64,000 nucleotides of DNA from Escallonia rubra (lineage: Eukaryota; Streptophyta; Magnoliopsida; Escalloniales; Escalloniaceae): positions 558,001 to 622,000 of the forward strand of contig JAVXUO010003229.1 of NCBI GenBank assembly GCA_033065855.1. The letters are read 5' to 3'. Positions 36,593 to 48,654 of the stretch are shown here, piece after piece. How positions within the stretch are numbered: position 1 is the stretch's first letter; each line of letters begins with the position of its first letter. The notes below the pieces were generated by a model. It saw nothing but the letters and a program-made list of their open reading frames with translations. It was not told where the DNA came from and made no database searches. The translations under genes and the position numbers were made by a program.

Positions 36593-38676
36593 TCAACAGC
36601 TTAACGCCTCGTATTTCACTGGAATTGGACGGTTAAATGTGGCCTGAGACAACAAATTCCCAACAGCTGCAAGGTCTCTGCAGAAAACTCCTTGAAATAC
36701 TGATGCATTTGTGGTGGCTTTGTTCTCAGCCCGATTCGAGTTCGATACATTTGAGGCCAATTCGGCCTCCAGTTTGGATTGCTCACGAGTCTGCTGAACT
36801 TGCATTGCTGCCGCAGCCTGCAATGCAGCAGCCGCCTTCTTCCTTTGCTTCTCCGAAGCCTCTTCATCCATAATCGTCGACATTACATTGGAATACCCCT
36901 TCTGTATCAACCTATACAACAACAATGCCGACATTTTCGCTCTATCCCTAGCTGATTCCATATCATTCTCACCGGCAAACTCGCACCTATCGATAAAGCT
37001 AGTAGATTTATCCGGCTTGTGCCGCAAAGTCAACAACAAGTGCGCTCTTTCCAGTTCAGATCGCGAGCAACCCCGTCTTAATCCAATCAATGCATAATAA
37101 TCCACATTCCCTGTTTCTCCCGAAGCAACCCTTTGCTTCAATCCTTGAATTTTAGTAGTCAGTGTACACAGTTTTCCGGGGATTTCTATGTAGCGGACAT
37201 ACTGACGCTTCCAAGCAGGACCAGGTAGTTTCCTATCGCGTAAAACAGTGTTGTATAGCAGTTTCAGATGCTCCAAATCATGAAGGGAATCAGGCAGGCA
37301 TCGAATTGTTTCAAACAGAGCAGCTCTTATGCTAAGGGCTTCAATGCAAGAAGGGTCTAATGCGAGAGTCCGATTACAGTCAGCCAAGGATTCAGCAACT
37401 CGACCGGCTGATTTGTAAGCTAAAGCCCGGTTCATGTAGCATTCAGCTAGGAAGCCTTGTGGTGCGCCACGACGACCATCGACGATCTTGGAAAAATGTC
37501 GTATGGCTTCGGTGTGTAGCCCGGCGTCGAGGGCCGCCATTGCCGAGGTTTTACGGCGGAGGAGGAGTTTAATGTGGCCAAGGAGTTGAGAGATTCTATC
37601 GGACTCCGTCCTTGGAGGGGTTGGTGGCTGGTTGGTGGCTGTTGTTTCACCGGAAAGCGGGAATCTAGAGGCGGAGAAGCTGTCGTCCGACCAGCAATTG
37701 CTCTCCCGGCGGAACGCCGCCGACGCAAGGCGTTTCCCGGTCTGGAGGAGAACCATTGCATCCTCCATTAAACCCAAATGGCAACAAGCTTGACCAAGCA
37801 CCAAGTACCTGTAGTTGCATCATGCATGCTATTGGTCAGATAAAAATGGAACAACAGAGTCACTCACACTCACTATTTCCCAGTTAACTCGTGCAAAAAC
37901 TCGCATCCGTCCATTGTTTAAAAAACAAAGCCACCACTCCACCAGGCACCAACAAATTTGACTTTTTTTTCTCAACGAGAAGATAAAAATTCATTAATGG
38001 CTGGCAGTGGTTTCGCGTAATCTACAAGCTAAGTCCAGAATTCATTAATTGAACTCAGAGAAAAGCGGAAATCAATGAAACAGAAGAGTGAAACAAAATT
38101 ACCTCCATTGCCCTTCCTTCTCGCAGTTCTTACAGAGCCCGGCCATGACCTTTTTCTTCAAATCGGATACCGAAAAGCACTTGAAGGTGGGCTCGTCTTG
38201 ACTCGGCGACACGGAGTCGCCGGACGAGAGCAGCTTGACCCGCTCCCTGGACAGCGGCTGCGACGAGCAGTCGGAGGATAGCGACGACGAGGACTCGTCG
38301 GAGGCCATTTTCAGGCTCGGAATGTATTCCTGCAGCATATCGGCGACGTCCTTGAACCGGCCCAAGCAAAGCAGGGACCGAGCCTTCAACTCGAGGGCCA
38401 CTTCAAAGCGCGGAGAGAGCGCAAGAGCCGCGTCCAACAGGCTCAACGCCGAAGCGATTTCGCTCTGCTCTTGCGTCGCAATGAGGCACCTCGCGTCCTT
38501 CACATACTTTTCCACAATCTGGTACACACACAACCATTCAGTCAATTCGCCATAAAAAAAAAAAAAAGAACAACAGATTGACCCAAAAGAAAAGAACCCA
38601 TTTTGGAAATTACCTTTCTGTTGGTAAGCCACCAATGCTTCTTCTCTCCGCCAGACAGACATGGAGATACCGCCAT
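36593..38676 (-). CDS. TPR protein with degenerate DnaJ-like domain
   Basis: The three minus-strand exons are 38614-38676, 38103-38518 and 36593-37808. They join in phase to 564 residues beginning MAVSPCLSGGEKKHWWLTNRK. TPR-like helix pairs occur at about 22-75 (ALSLLDAALALSPRFEVALELKARSLLCLGRFKDVADML) and about 246-331 (ALDAGLHTEAIRHFSK, CYMNRALAYKSAGRVAESLADC, LALDPSCIEALSIRAALF). Residues 394-431 (NVDYYALIGLRRGCSRSELERA, LRHKPDKS) look like a J domain. The obligatory HPD is replaced by HKPD, so stimulation of Hsp70 ATPase is unlikely. A coiled, Ala/Gln-rich helix follows (KKAAAALQAAAAMQ). The protein is probably cytosolic or nuclear with a chaperone-adaptor-like role inferred from TPRs. 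No specific function is claimed. Confidence 0.88.
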
Positions 38677-38883
38677 TGTTGAATGCACAACTGATAAAAA
38701 TATATATATATATTCAACCCCCTCTGCCTCCCTCTACACAAATATATGTATATATGCAGATTTTTGCTCTCCGAAAAAACCTTACATTTTCATTTTGTCC
38801 TTCTAATGAGAAGAACGAGAGAGAAGAGGGAAGGAGAGGAGATATGGAGAGGAGGAGGAGGAGAGAGAGAGAGAGGGGGAGAG

Positions 38884-38894
38884 ATTATATATAC
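38884..38894 (-). promoter_or_regulatory. TATA box of the TPR gene
   Basis: On the minus strand this reads GTATATATAAT, about 215 bp upstream of the TPR start codon. It is followed downstream (38820-38880) by a CT-rich leader, seen as GGAGGAGGAGGAGAGAGAGA on the plus strand. Two further TA-rich runs nearer the ATG (38700-38710, 38744-38755) are alternatives. Confidence 0.45.
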
Positions 38895-39599
38895 CTAGGC
38901 TAGAAGATTGTACAAAGAGTGTAAATAAGGAAGGAGAGGAGGAGAGAGGAAGTGTCGCTAAAAGGCTCGGTGCCAGCTTTGACCTCAGAGAAAGCTTTGA
39001 TCCTTCTATTTCATCGCTGGCACCACATATTCCCCTACTTCTCTCTCTCTCTCTCTCTCTCTAGACTGCGATGGGGCTACGAGACCCTAAGTGCACCAAT
39101 TCTATATCATCCAAATTAATGCTCCACAATTTAACTCGAATCTGCTCGTTTTTTTAACCGGATTTACCCGGGTGATTAGGCCATTCCGATCTGCGGTCCG
39201 AAGAGCGAGAATAAAGTTATATTTGTCGCAAAAGGAAAAGGAAAAGGAAAAGGGAAATTTCTTTTTTTTTTCTTTTTCCTCTTTGACAAACTTAACTAAT
39301 CTTCTAGCGACATTCTCTTAACCTTTAGCAACAAATGTATGGCCAAATGCATTAGAAGGTGGGATGCTGTTGTTATCGATCTACTAACGCTAAGAGGTAG
39401 GAATTGGTAAAATTATATGAAGTACTACATCCTCTCAATAAGATTTTTTCCATTTACGTTTTTGTAAATACCAAAAAAGGACTTATCATGTATAAGTATA
39501 AATTTTAATTGTTGTTTCTATCCGCTTAACCTGTTAAATTATACTTATTAAATTGAAAACTACGGTATGATGTAATTTAATGCGGAGTATATATTAAGT

Positions 39600-39601
<2 letters not shown>

Positions 39602-39642
<41 letters not shown>
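39602..39642. repeat. TA dinucleotide microsatellite
   Basis: About 20 uninterrupted TA units in intergenic DNA. Confidence 0.95.
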
Positions 39643-39644
<2 letters not shown>

Positions 39645-41573
39645 CTTTCAATGTAGACAAATATTGATAGACATATCAAAATGGATGGAAGAATTATTCT
39701 TAAGAAGCGGCGAGAGTAATTTTTGGGGGGTTTTGACAATAAAGTGCTTTAGCGACTAAGCCCGCTATTTCAATGTTTCGTTTTAGTTAATTTGTTGTAC
39801 TATTATCTATTAAAACCGGTGATTCATCGCTGTGGAACTCGGGTTGAGCTGCCGGAGTAAAAGATAAGACGCCAGTACATTGCCCCGAAAGAAAGATAAA
39901 GAAAGTGTAAGAAATATGGGTACGTTATTCAGTTACCGTTATACCCTTTTAGGATTTTTCATCTACTACGGAGAACAAAAGAGAATTTCCTGTCCAATGT
40001 TAAAAGTTAAAAACCTCGTAAAGCAAAATGGTCTGATTATTCATGTAATACGGTACTGTGAATCTTGATAAAGTCGTGAATATCTTTATATTTTGAATAA
40101 AAAAAGTAATAGAAAGACTTGGTGAGACGAAATTTCTAAGACAATTAAAAAATTTAGTAATAATTAATTGCTGAAAAAAGTTTAACCCTCGGAGAGTTAA
40201 ACTTGTGCCACGTATTATAAACCCCGGTGACCCATTTTTAAAGATAGTAAAAAAGATTAGGAAACTATGAATACTTTTGATTGAAAAAAAAAGGTTATAT
40301 AGAGTTTGAACCACTACTTTACAAGGTAAAAATCTTGTAGGATTTCATATTTTGAGATCTCGCTGCAAAATTAATGACCATTAATGAGGTAGTTGTCATT
40401 ATTGGGTCTTAGTTCTCTTTCTGCAGATCGAAACATATCTTCAGCTGATTTACGCGAGCAATACGTGAATCTGGAGAGATTTCGTTGGATTAAATGTAAT
40501 TGTTGCCACATTACAATAATTGATCTTGTCAATTTGCAATTTTGTACTGCATGTATTCATACTTATACACTACATGTATTCAGAGGATAAATTTTAGAGG
40601 GATTTGCATAATCAATCAATAATGATGGCAATTTGCTTACCAGGCTTTAGATTCATCGTTAGCTAGCGATATTGAGAGGAGTTGCGTCATTCAACGGATT
40701 TTCAACTAAGAAATGATATTTATGTTGTACGTATAGTAACAGTAATCTGACCTCCTTCCTCTTACTCAATAACAGTTTGACATTTCCTTTCTCTTTTAAA
40801 ATATCTTTATGTGATGTTATATGATTTTGACAATCTAGAGCATACGAAAATGTCGCAAAATACTGTTAGGGAGTACCAGGTAAAGGTAAACGTCAAAACC
40901 ATTGTGACTGTATTGATGGGTCAGATTAAACTGGCTACTCCAACTGATCAAAATATTAGCAGTCAAAGATCAAGAAATCTGCAACGTCAACCAAAAGGAT
41001 CAAACGAGAATTGTAAGCCCGAAAAGGACCAAAAGATTGACTAACGTTCTAAAGGGTTTAGCGTTCAAATCGTTAAAATCAAACAGTTGAAACTGAGTTG
41101 TTCAACTGTGGTTGAACTCGTTTTTATAAAATCAAGGACACCGGTTACTCTGTTCACTCTCCATTGACCGATTCGAACCAACCATACTCACCCTTAATTG
41201 AAGGCCTCTATGTTTTTGGACCTAGTAAAAAGGAGAGTAGTACGTTTTAGATTCTGCATAAAACACTCAACTAACTGCAACAACTATAAAATCACCCTTT
41301 AATCATTATAAGCATCCTATGTTTACACCTTTCTCTTAACTCAAATATGTACCGCAATCACACAACAAAAACCTATTTGTTTGCATCGCGTTAACATACA
41401 CTTTAACTGTTAGTTCAGCTTGGTTATCAGGGTCACCCCTCCCCTCCCCCCAACCCCAAAAGACAAAAAAAAAGGCGAAACATAGTGAAAGAAGAAAAGA
41501 TAAAATGGTCATTAGGTGAAAACAAAAAGGAGGATTAGGTAATTTGGTACATGCATATTTTGGGGTTTGGTGT

Positions 41574-41594
41574 GGGGGGGGGGGGGGGGGGGGG
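41574..41594. repeat. Poly-G tract (G21)
   Basis: An uninterrupted run of 21 G, 234 bp before a 27-base poly-C run on the same strand. Confidence 0.9.
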
Positions 41595-41828
41595 AGAAAG
41601 TGACCCCTCTCTCGTAAGCCACAAGAATCGTGCTTTTCCTTTAGAAAGGGGGGGTTCCCTTTGCTTTTCAATTCACCCACATTTAAATTTGATAAATGAA
41701 TGCACATGAATTTGGATACATGGCCAGATGGGCTTGTCTTTAAGCCTCTATAACCTCCTTTTCCCCGTCCCCACACATCCCTTGCAACAGCCCCTTTCAT
41801 ACAGGACACTCCCCATAATCTCGTGTAT

Positions 41829-41855
41829 CCCCCCCCCCCCCCCCCCCCCCCCCCC
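41829..41855. repeat. Poly-C tract (C27)
   Basis: An uninterrupted run of 27 C, complementary to the poly-G tract at 41574-41594. Confidence 0.9.
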
Positions 41856-44800
41856 GCGCCGGGTGCCACGTCATGCCATGATTCCTACCGTGCCCACGTG
41901 TCACTTATTCTCCCTAGTAGCTCCAACTTAGAGCGTGTTCAGGAAATTATAATTAAATTGTACCAGGATGACATGGTATAACGGATAAATTATAAAAAAT
42001 TATTCATGTCAATTCTAAAATTATACATGTTGTTGGAACCGTTGTTAGCCAATTAGTATCTCATTACAACATAACAAGTCTTTTATAAGGTCGGGTTGTA
42101 GTTCATGACAAGTGAATCGATATTCCTTCCCGGGAAGGAAGGAATATCGATGGACGGACGGACAGGTAAGAGGGCAAGACGGTGTGCACTTTAACTCACG
42201 TATGGTCTCGCTAATAAATGCAGACCAAGAGCACACACTATTGTGTAGGAAGTACGTGAACTCGCCCTATGAGCTGTCATCATTTCCATGGACTATGTCT
42301 CACATTCCTCGACTTCTTCCATGTCCAAAGCAGACGGTTTTTGAGCAATTATTTTTGTTCTGCTGGACCATTTTGTGTGTTTGACTAGCTTCCATGCTAT
42401 TGTAGCTTCAATAATTTAAGGCCGCCTATGATTAAAGATTCAAGGGAAATTTAAAGGGCAGAATCATTGCAATGGAAAAATCCAGGAAAATTGGAGCCCA
42501 TCATTCAAATCACTCTTTTATTTTTCGTCCTATGATGAACAAGAATCAAATATGTACTATAATTTGAATTATTTTTTTTGTTCACAATTGATAATTATAT
42601 TTGGGAACAAACATCTAACGTTGTTAGGTTGAAGTTGACAATTTGCTAACAACCATGTAGCATTGGTAAAGCTTTCATTAATAAAAAAAACTAGTAATGC
42701 TATTCCATAAACGGAATAAATAGCTGCTTTATTTAATTGTAGCTTTATGATGCCAAACTTATGTTACAGAGTATCCTCAAAAGAACACTAATGTACGCTT
42801 ATTAATGCATTGTGCACAGTTATATTCCTAACATTTTCTTTTATGATTCTGTTCTCTGGTTTCTCCTGTATTTTTTCAAATAGACCGCAGCCTGATTGAA
42901 AAACAACGTAAATAGAAAAAATAAAGATACATCCAAATTTTAATAAGACTAAAAGTGAACGACTCATATGTGTAACCATCAATGCACTTCATGCGACCCT
43001 TGAAATTGATGCCCCGCTGCATCTCTTCCACCCTATTACCATTTGATCTGGATTTTATAAATCCAACAATGATAATACTTATCATTTCTGATTACTGTCA
43101 AGGCCATGTTGACCAGTTTAAGTTCTAGGGTCAAGCTTCTACTTGTTCTCTTTTTAGTTGTACTTTTGGTACTCTGTTTTTAGGGTCAAACATTTATTTA
43201 TACTCTTTTAGGTTATACATTTGTGTTTCAATTAATGAAATTTCCGTTCAAACCAAAAAATAAATAAAAATCATTGCACTTGGTACAATTTGGGCGGCAT
43301 AACAATAATAAGTCAATAACAATGCTCAAACAAAAGTTTATTCCGGGGGACCATAATCACAAATATCAGGGTCTACACTCTATTACAAGGCTAGGCAAGT
43401 TTGTTCCAGCCACATAGCTGCAAACCTCATTACAGCTAAGGTTCCAGGTTGGAGGAAAAAGGGTCCCAGAATTTGATGAAGACGGCCATGTATAGGTCAG
43501 GATCATCAATATTATGTTGCTATTGTATGGGCCTTGGGGTCTACCAATTTTATTCGATGAATTCCTGGGAACAACCTCTCTGCGCAGTACCCTGTTAGGT
43601 GTCTCACTCACTTCAACGTAGATATGTATGAATCTAATGCCTTACATGTCCTCTTCTTCATTCATTAATCAACAGTAATCATCGCTGGTTCTACTAGAAA
43701 GTTTGGACGCGGGGTGGGAACTTGAGAAAAGTCCCGATAACGTTCCTAGTTTCCTACTCTCTTCGTGAGGTTCCGGCAATATTGTGAACGATCCTCTGGC
43801 GTAGAGCGAACAACATCTAGTGTTTTGAAAACGGACATAAATTTTGTAGAAAATCTGGCAACGGTTGCACAGGCTTGGAGTCATTTATCAGATGAATTAT
43901 AACTTTGTAAGTCTTTTTATGACTACCACCCAGTGATGTTGTGTAATTTCTCTGTATCTTGCATCTATAACTAAATAAAAAATTGTAAAAATTGCGAACA
44001 AGTCTCCACGATAAAGCGGGCTATTCTTCCTGTTCCAAAAAGACAAAAAGAATTGCTCAACAACTCGGGGTTAGTCCCACACAAGTTCGGGGTCATCCAT
44101 AAGTCCGACCATAAGACAATTCTCAATTAGGGGCCTAAGACAATTCTCAATTAGGGGCCTAATGATCATGAGGTGGGATAATCTTGACATATCTGACACC
44201 GCCAAGCCAAAAAGAGTTTTCGAAAATCTCAGACTAACTACGAGGACAAAACAAATAATACGCTAAAGTTTGCAAAAGAACATGATAATACCTCGACTAC
44301 GTATTAGATAAAAAATAAAAACTTCATCAAAGGTGACAGACCCTTTGCGCTGTGGGTTAGGTGTCTTCCTAAGTCTATAACGTTTTTTGCAAGTAAATAG
44401 CCCTATATAAGTCAATGACTAAAATGTTTGTGCCCTTTGGGAGTCCGAGTTCAAGGGACATTCCTCGGAGATTAAACAAGCCAAAAGAAACATTTGATGT
44501 ACAATAATTCAACCTTTATATGTCCCCTTTTCGTGTATGCAACACATGGTGGTGTCTCGATTTTCTAGTGGATGAAATGACAAGTTTTACAAAAAGTTGG
44601 AGCTTTAAAACTTCAGGTTCACGTCCCTTCTATGCATGAGAAAGCAGCACTTTATGTGCAGGCCAAAGTTTTATAGGCTCTATAATTGGAAGTGGCATTA
44701 CATCCCTGTTGGATCTACTTGCATTGGCTGTCATTCCATATTATTGAGCACAAGTCAGATGATTTGTATAGGACATATTTGTTTCCATTGTTGTGACAAA

Positions 44801-44869
44801 TTGATTTGTGATTTTGTACCTGGGTGATTTATTAATTACCTAACCTTTTAATTGAGCTCCAAATCTAGG

Positions 44870-45630
44870 CATCGCTTACCACTCTCTTAATTTGTCATAT
44901 GGACTTTCCTATTTTAAATTGTTAAAATATTTTAAATTTACTTACTTTTGTAATAATAATTTGGATTCATTCTCTCTCTCTCTCTCACTGATTTGGATTC
45001 CTTCTTTCCATTTAAAATTCAATCAATTAAATAGATTTTAAATTCTTTGTCAACATGTCTCACTAAAAAATTTTATTTATATATTTACAATTCCATTAAT
45101 TCCTAAATTTTGACAAAAGTAATTCTCTATATATTCTTTTTTAATCTTAAATCTTTTTTATTGTTTAGGGAAACACAATATTCTCCATTAGTTTTTCTCT
45201 TAAACTACCCTAATCTCCTTCATTTTGTTTAATTGCAAGTTTTATATATAGTTTATGCTCCCATTTTTTTTCAATAATTTATTATGTATTGTTACTCTTT
45301 TCTTGGTGGTCTTAAGTAATACAACCTCAACACACGGGTTATTATTGTTAGTATTATCACTGCAATTGCTATTAGTTAGGAGAGATTATTTTTATTATTT
45401 TATACACTATTTTCCATCTCCATTTGTCACTAAAAACGAATAATTATTACTCAAGTCCGTTTCTAACGATAAAAATTGGTAGGAGAACTCCTTTAAAAAG
45501 GTAAAAATTATATTTTGATTATCTTATTGTCACTACCAATTTGTAATTGTTATTAAGCATATAAATACGAGATCTCTCAATAAATATTTTGATAATTATT
45601 CCCGTGTGCAACGCACGGGATCAAAACTAG
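44870..45630 (+). mobile_element. Helitron-like element (copy A)
   Basis: The right end reads CCCGTGTGCAACGCACGGG (a 6-7 bp stem hairpin at 45601-45619), then ATCAAAACTAG, followed by a host T. This is the canonical Helitron 3' terminus: a hairpin a few bases before CTRR, with insertion at AT. The 700 bases before it match copy B (2144-2814, inverse orientation) in several blocks. The 5' TC end is not certain; homology with copy B fades near 44870. There is no coding capacity, so it would be a non-autonomous element. Internal CT microsatellite at 44971-44988. Confidence 0.6.
45601..45630 (+). other. Helitron 3' terminal hairpin and CTAG end
   Basis: Stem CCCGTG/CACGGG with a 7-base loop, 7 bases of ATCAAAA, then CTAG and T. 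In copy B the same end is decayed, with mismatches in both arms, which suggests that copy A is the better preserved or younger one. Confidence 0.65.
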
Positions 45631-48291
45631 TAGTAATTAAATGTAGAAGACCGCCACACTTTTTGGTAGAAGAGGAGTCAACATTTACAATACACTAAAA
45701 CGTTCACAACGTATCCTTTCTCGGGCTGAGGTCTTGTAAATGAATTATGTTGTAATGTTTTTAGTGGCTTTTAATTGTCACCCCGAGTGTCTTGCCACTG
45801 TTGCCAAAATTTGTACTTGCTATTGTTTGTCGGTGAAACACTTATGGTGGCATATAAAGTTACAACAGATCTATTGAACACCAGGATATACATACTCCAG
45901 TTTTATCTTAGCATTCAATTTTCATTTTCCTCTTTCCCGTAATTCATGGTATTCTGTCTTGTATTTCTATACATATATAAATTGTCAGTGAGCATGTTAT
46001 AAGAATGCAATGTTGTTAGGGATCCTACTTATCTACCGTTCTTCGTCTTTTGGCACGTATGACGAGCTAGATAGTAGCATTTTTTTTTACCTGAACAATG
46101 AACGACATCCAAATCATTTGAGCGCCAATAACCATCGCTTCGTGATCTATATAGGTTGATGACCCCCCCCCCCCCCCTCCACATGCTTGTAAAGTTAATG
46201 CAAATGGACCTCAGCTAAGAATTCGAGACCAGCTGGTATTGGTGGTGTTCTTCGAGAATTAAGGTCACAAGGGTAACTTTCTGCGAGGTTTTCTCGCTCC
46301 ATGTTGGGGAACACCACCAATGAGATGGCAGGGTTGTTAATTATCGACAATGTTCCCTCCACTGTGAGTGAAGAATAGCTCAGGAACGTGCAAGTTAGCG
46401 ATGACTCTCTGCTTGCTATGAATTTCTTCTGCAGGTCGTGTGAAAGCAACCAATGGATGACCGATCTCCACGAGGGCTACCATAAGCTAGCCCAATACTG
46501 TCATAAGCTACGCGTCTCGCTTTGTTAAAGTGTGACAACAACCAATGAATTGGCAGAATTGCTAACTATGTGTATATTGCTGAGTCTCTTCAAAACGTGA
46601 CGATTGACGCTGATTGTGCATGTCATACGACGGCAACCAGTTGTTGACCCACCTCTAGGAGGACTGCTTGAAGCTTGCCTTACAGTGCCACAAATGTACC
46701 AATTCTTTTTGTTATCGTGAGGCCGCTCTTGCCACAATCCAATTTAGCGAAATGAACCTGTCTCAACGACGAGGTAAATGACTCTGGTGTCAACAGTGAG
46801 GTATTTTCCCGAGTGTTGATTATGATATAACTTTGAATGTGAAAACGTTGATGCAAAAATTAAACTATTGGATAGCCTCAAGTTGATCAAATTCTTATGA
46901 ATTAGGGGAAAATCTGAAATAACTGGGATACATGGTCTTAAACAACCCATTCGAGGTCAAGGTTATAGGCTAGTGTTAAAGGTCACAAGTTCGAGTTTTA
47001 TGTAAAAAATTAAGACATACAAACAGAGTAAGAAAATCTTATTCATTCCAAAAATTAAAAAATGCTCATTTTTACAACTAAAGACACCAAGTCCATCCCA
47101 AAAATTTGAAATCGTCAATGGCGCCATGTGGAGTACCCACTGGGCTAAAGCCTTACACGTTACAACAAGATCCTTATTCAAAGGGAATCAAGAACATGAG
47201 GATCTCTCTTCAACATTAATTAACTAATTGGCAATTATACAATACTAATACACTGTTTAATGGGGGGCGCATTCCCATTATCAAAACATGTTGGTATCCA
47301 AGGGTGCACCACTCTCTACCCGGGTGACGTGAAACTCTCTAATAGAGATTCCTTTTCTTCTTGAGAACTGGAGTCTAGATAAGGTAAGGTTTCTTCTTGT
47401 AGTGCACAATCTTTCGTTTTGACGGCATATACTTACGGAAATCATTGCCCATATTATATAGTTTAAGCCACCATTACTATATTGTAACTCGAGCTTTTAA
47501 CCAATCCCCTCTGCTCGTTTCATCCAAAGTCATCTCGTTCATTTAACTTGCTGATCAGGTCTGAGCATTTCAGAGTCACGTGCTCAGTGGGTGAAGTTTC
47601 ACGTGCGCTCTGTGTGTGTGTGTGTGTGTGTGGAGGTTGGGTGGTCCATATATGTGGGGATCAGGTAACTGGAGTTATGCCTTCGAGCTTGAAAATGGTC
47701 AACAATGCCAGCCTGATTGGTTCAAATAAGAGAGAGTAACTGCGTTAGAGTCTTGCGAATACTTGGATGTAAAGACGAATATGACTCAATACTTTGTTAT
47801 ACTAATTGATGCTACATTTTCTTATAACTTAAAGTACAACTTCTATCTGAAGAGAGGCGAAGACTCCGTCGAGGCCATCTCGAGACATAAAACACAGTCG
47901 GGCAAGCGAGAGGAGATTTCGTTAAAGCTACAATCATCAAGTTACAATGTGGGATGCTTCTGGATCATGTCATGTGCATCTTTTGGAAACAAAAGCAGGG
48001 AATGAGAAAAGCTGGCGCCTCTGTAAAATATGCACACAACTAACATAAACATATTTGGAGCTCATAGTTTCTGGAGTTATATCGAGCCCACCCCCACAAA
48101 TCAGCCTTTTGTAAAGTTCCCCATTAATTATGCTGCTGCTGGTGCCAGTTACCCCTGCTGTGAACCTTTTGCATCTTTAGAATATATGTGCGAGAAAAAG
48201 CAACAGGGTAGGCCTAATTAATGCCTGGTCAGGTAAAGAAGCCTTTTCAACCTTCAATCTTAACACAAGTTGATGCATAGACAGACACCAA
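45631..48291. other. Intergenic region left of the MULE
   Basis: It holds a C15 run at 46163-46177 and a TG microsatellite at 47611-47632. Frames near 46195-46740 show some internal similarity but no recognisable protein. No gene is called. Confidence 0.45.
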
Positions 48292-48300
48292 AACAAGAAA
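48292..48300. repeat. Target site duplication, left copy (9 bp)
   Basis: AACAAGAAA directly precedes the left MULE terminus and is repeated exactly at 54318-54326 after the right terminus. Nine-base duplications are the hallmark of Mutator-superfamily insertion. Confidence 0.9.
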
Positions 48301-48378
48301 GGGTAAATTACATTAAAACCCCCTGAGGTTTTACATAATTACACTCAACTACCGCTATCTTTAAAAATTACACTCCGC
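48301..48378 (+). repeat. MULE left terminal inverted repeat
   Basis: A 78-bp terminal repeat matching the right end in inverse orientation except at base 13. The motif CCCCCTGAGGTTT occurs inside it and again just beyond it, at about 48379-48391. Confidence 0.93.
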
Positions 48379-48654
48379 CCCCTGAGGTTTGTACCCGCGT
48401 TACACACAACTACACAGATTTAACGGGCCATCCAACTCCGTGAGGAGATTCCCTGACACACTCTTTTATGCAATTTTCATACCCAAAATACCCTCCATTT
48501 GTCCTTTACCCCCTTGTGTGATCTTCTTGTAATGTGGGTTTTTACATAATTTCAGCCAACCCAACTCCACAGCAGCTTCTTCCCTTCCTCCACCTTCTGC
48601 TCATGCCCTTTTATCCCTAAAGTAAAATCAGACCCATCAATTTAAGGGGTAACA

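Larger units (their letters stand above)
38895..44869. other. Gene-poor region
   Basis: Beyond the TPR promoter, with a CT microsatellite at 39041-39061, the DNA is AT-rich and repetitive. Landmarks are a TA microsatellite at 39602-39642, a G21 run at 41574-41594 and a C27 run at 41829-41855. The 41336-41869 minus-strand frame exists only because of these tracts. A perfect short inverted repeat lies at about 42119-42150 (ATATTCCTTCCCGGGAAGGAAGGAATAT). No gene is supported. Confidence 0.45.

Noticed and set aside
41336..41869. 177-codon minus-strand frame
   Set aside because: Held open by the poly-G and poly-C tracts, giving runs of Gly and Pro. There is no domain and no splice context.
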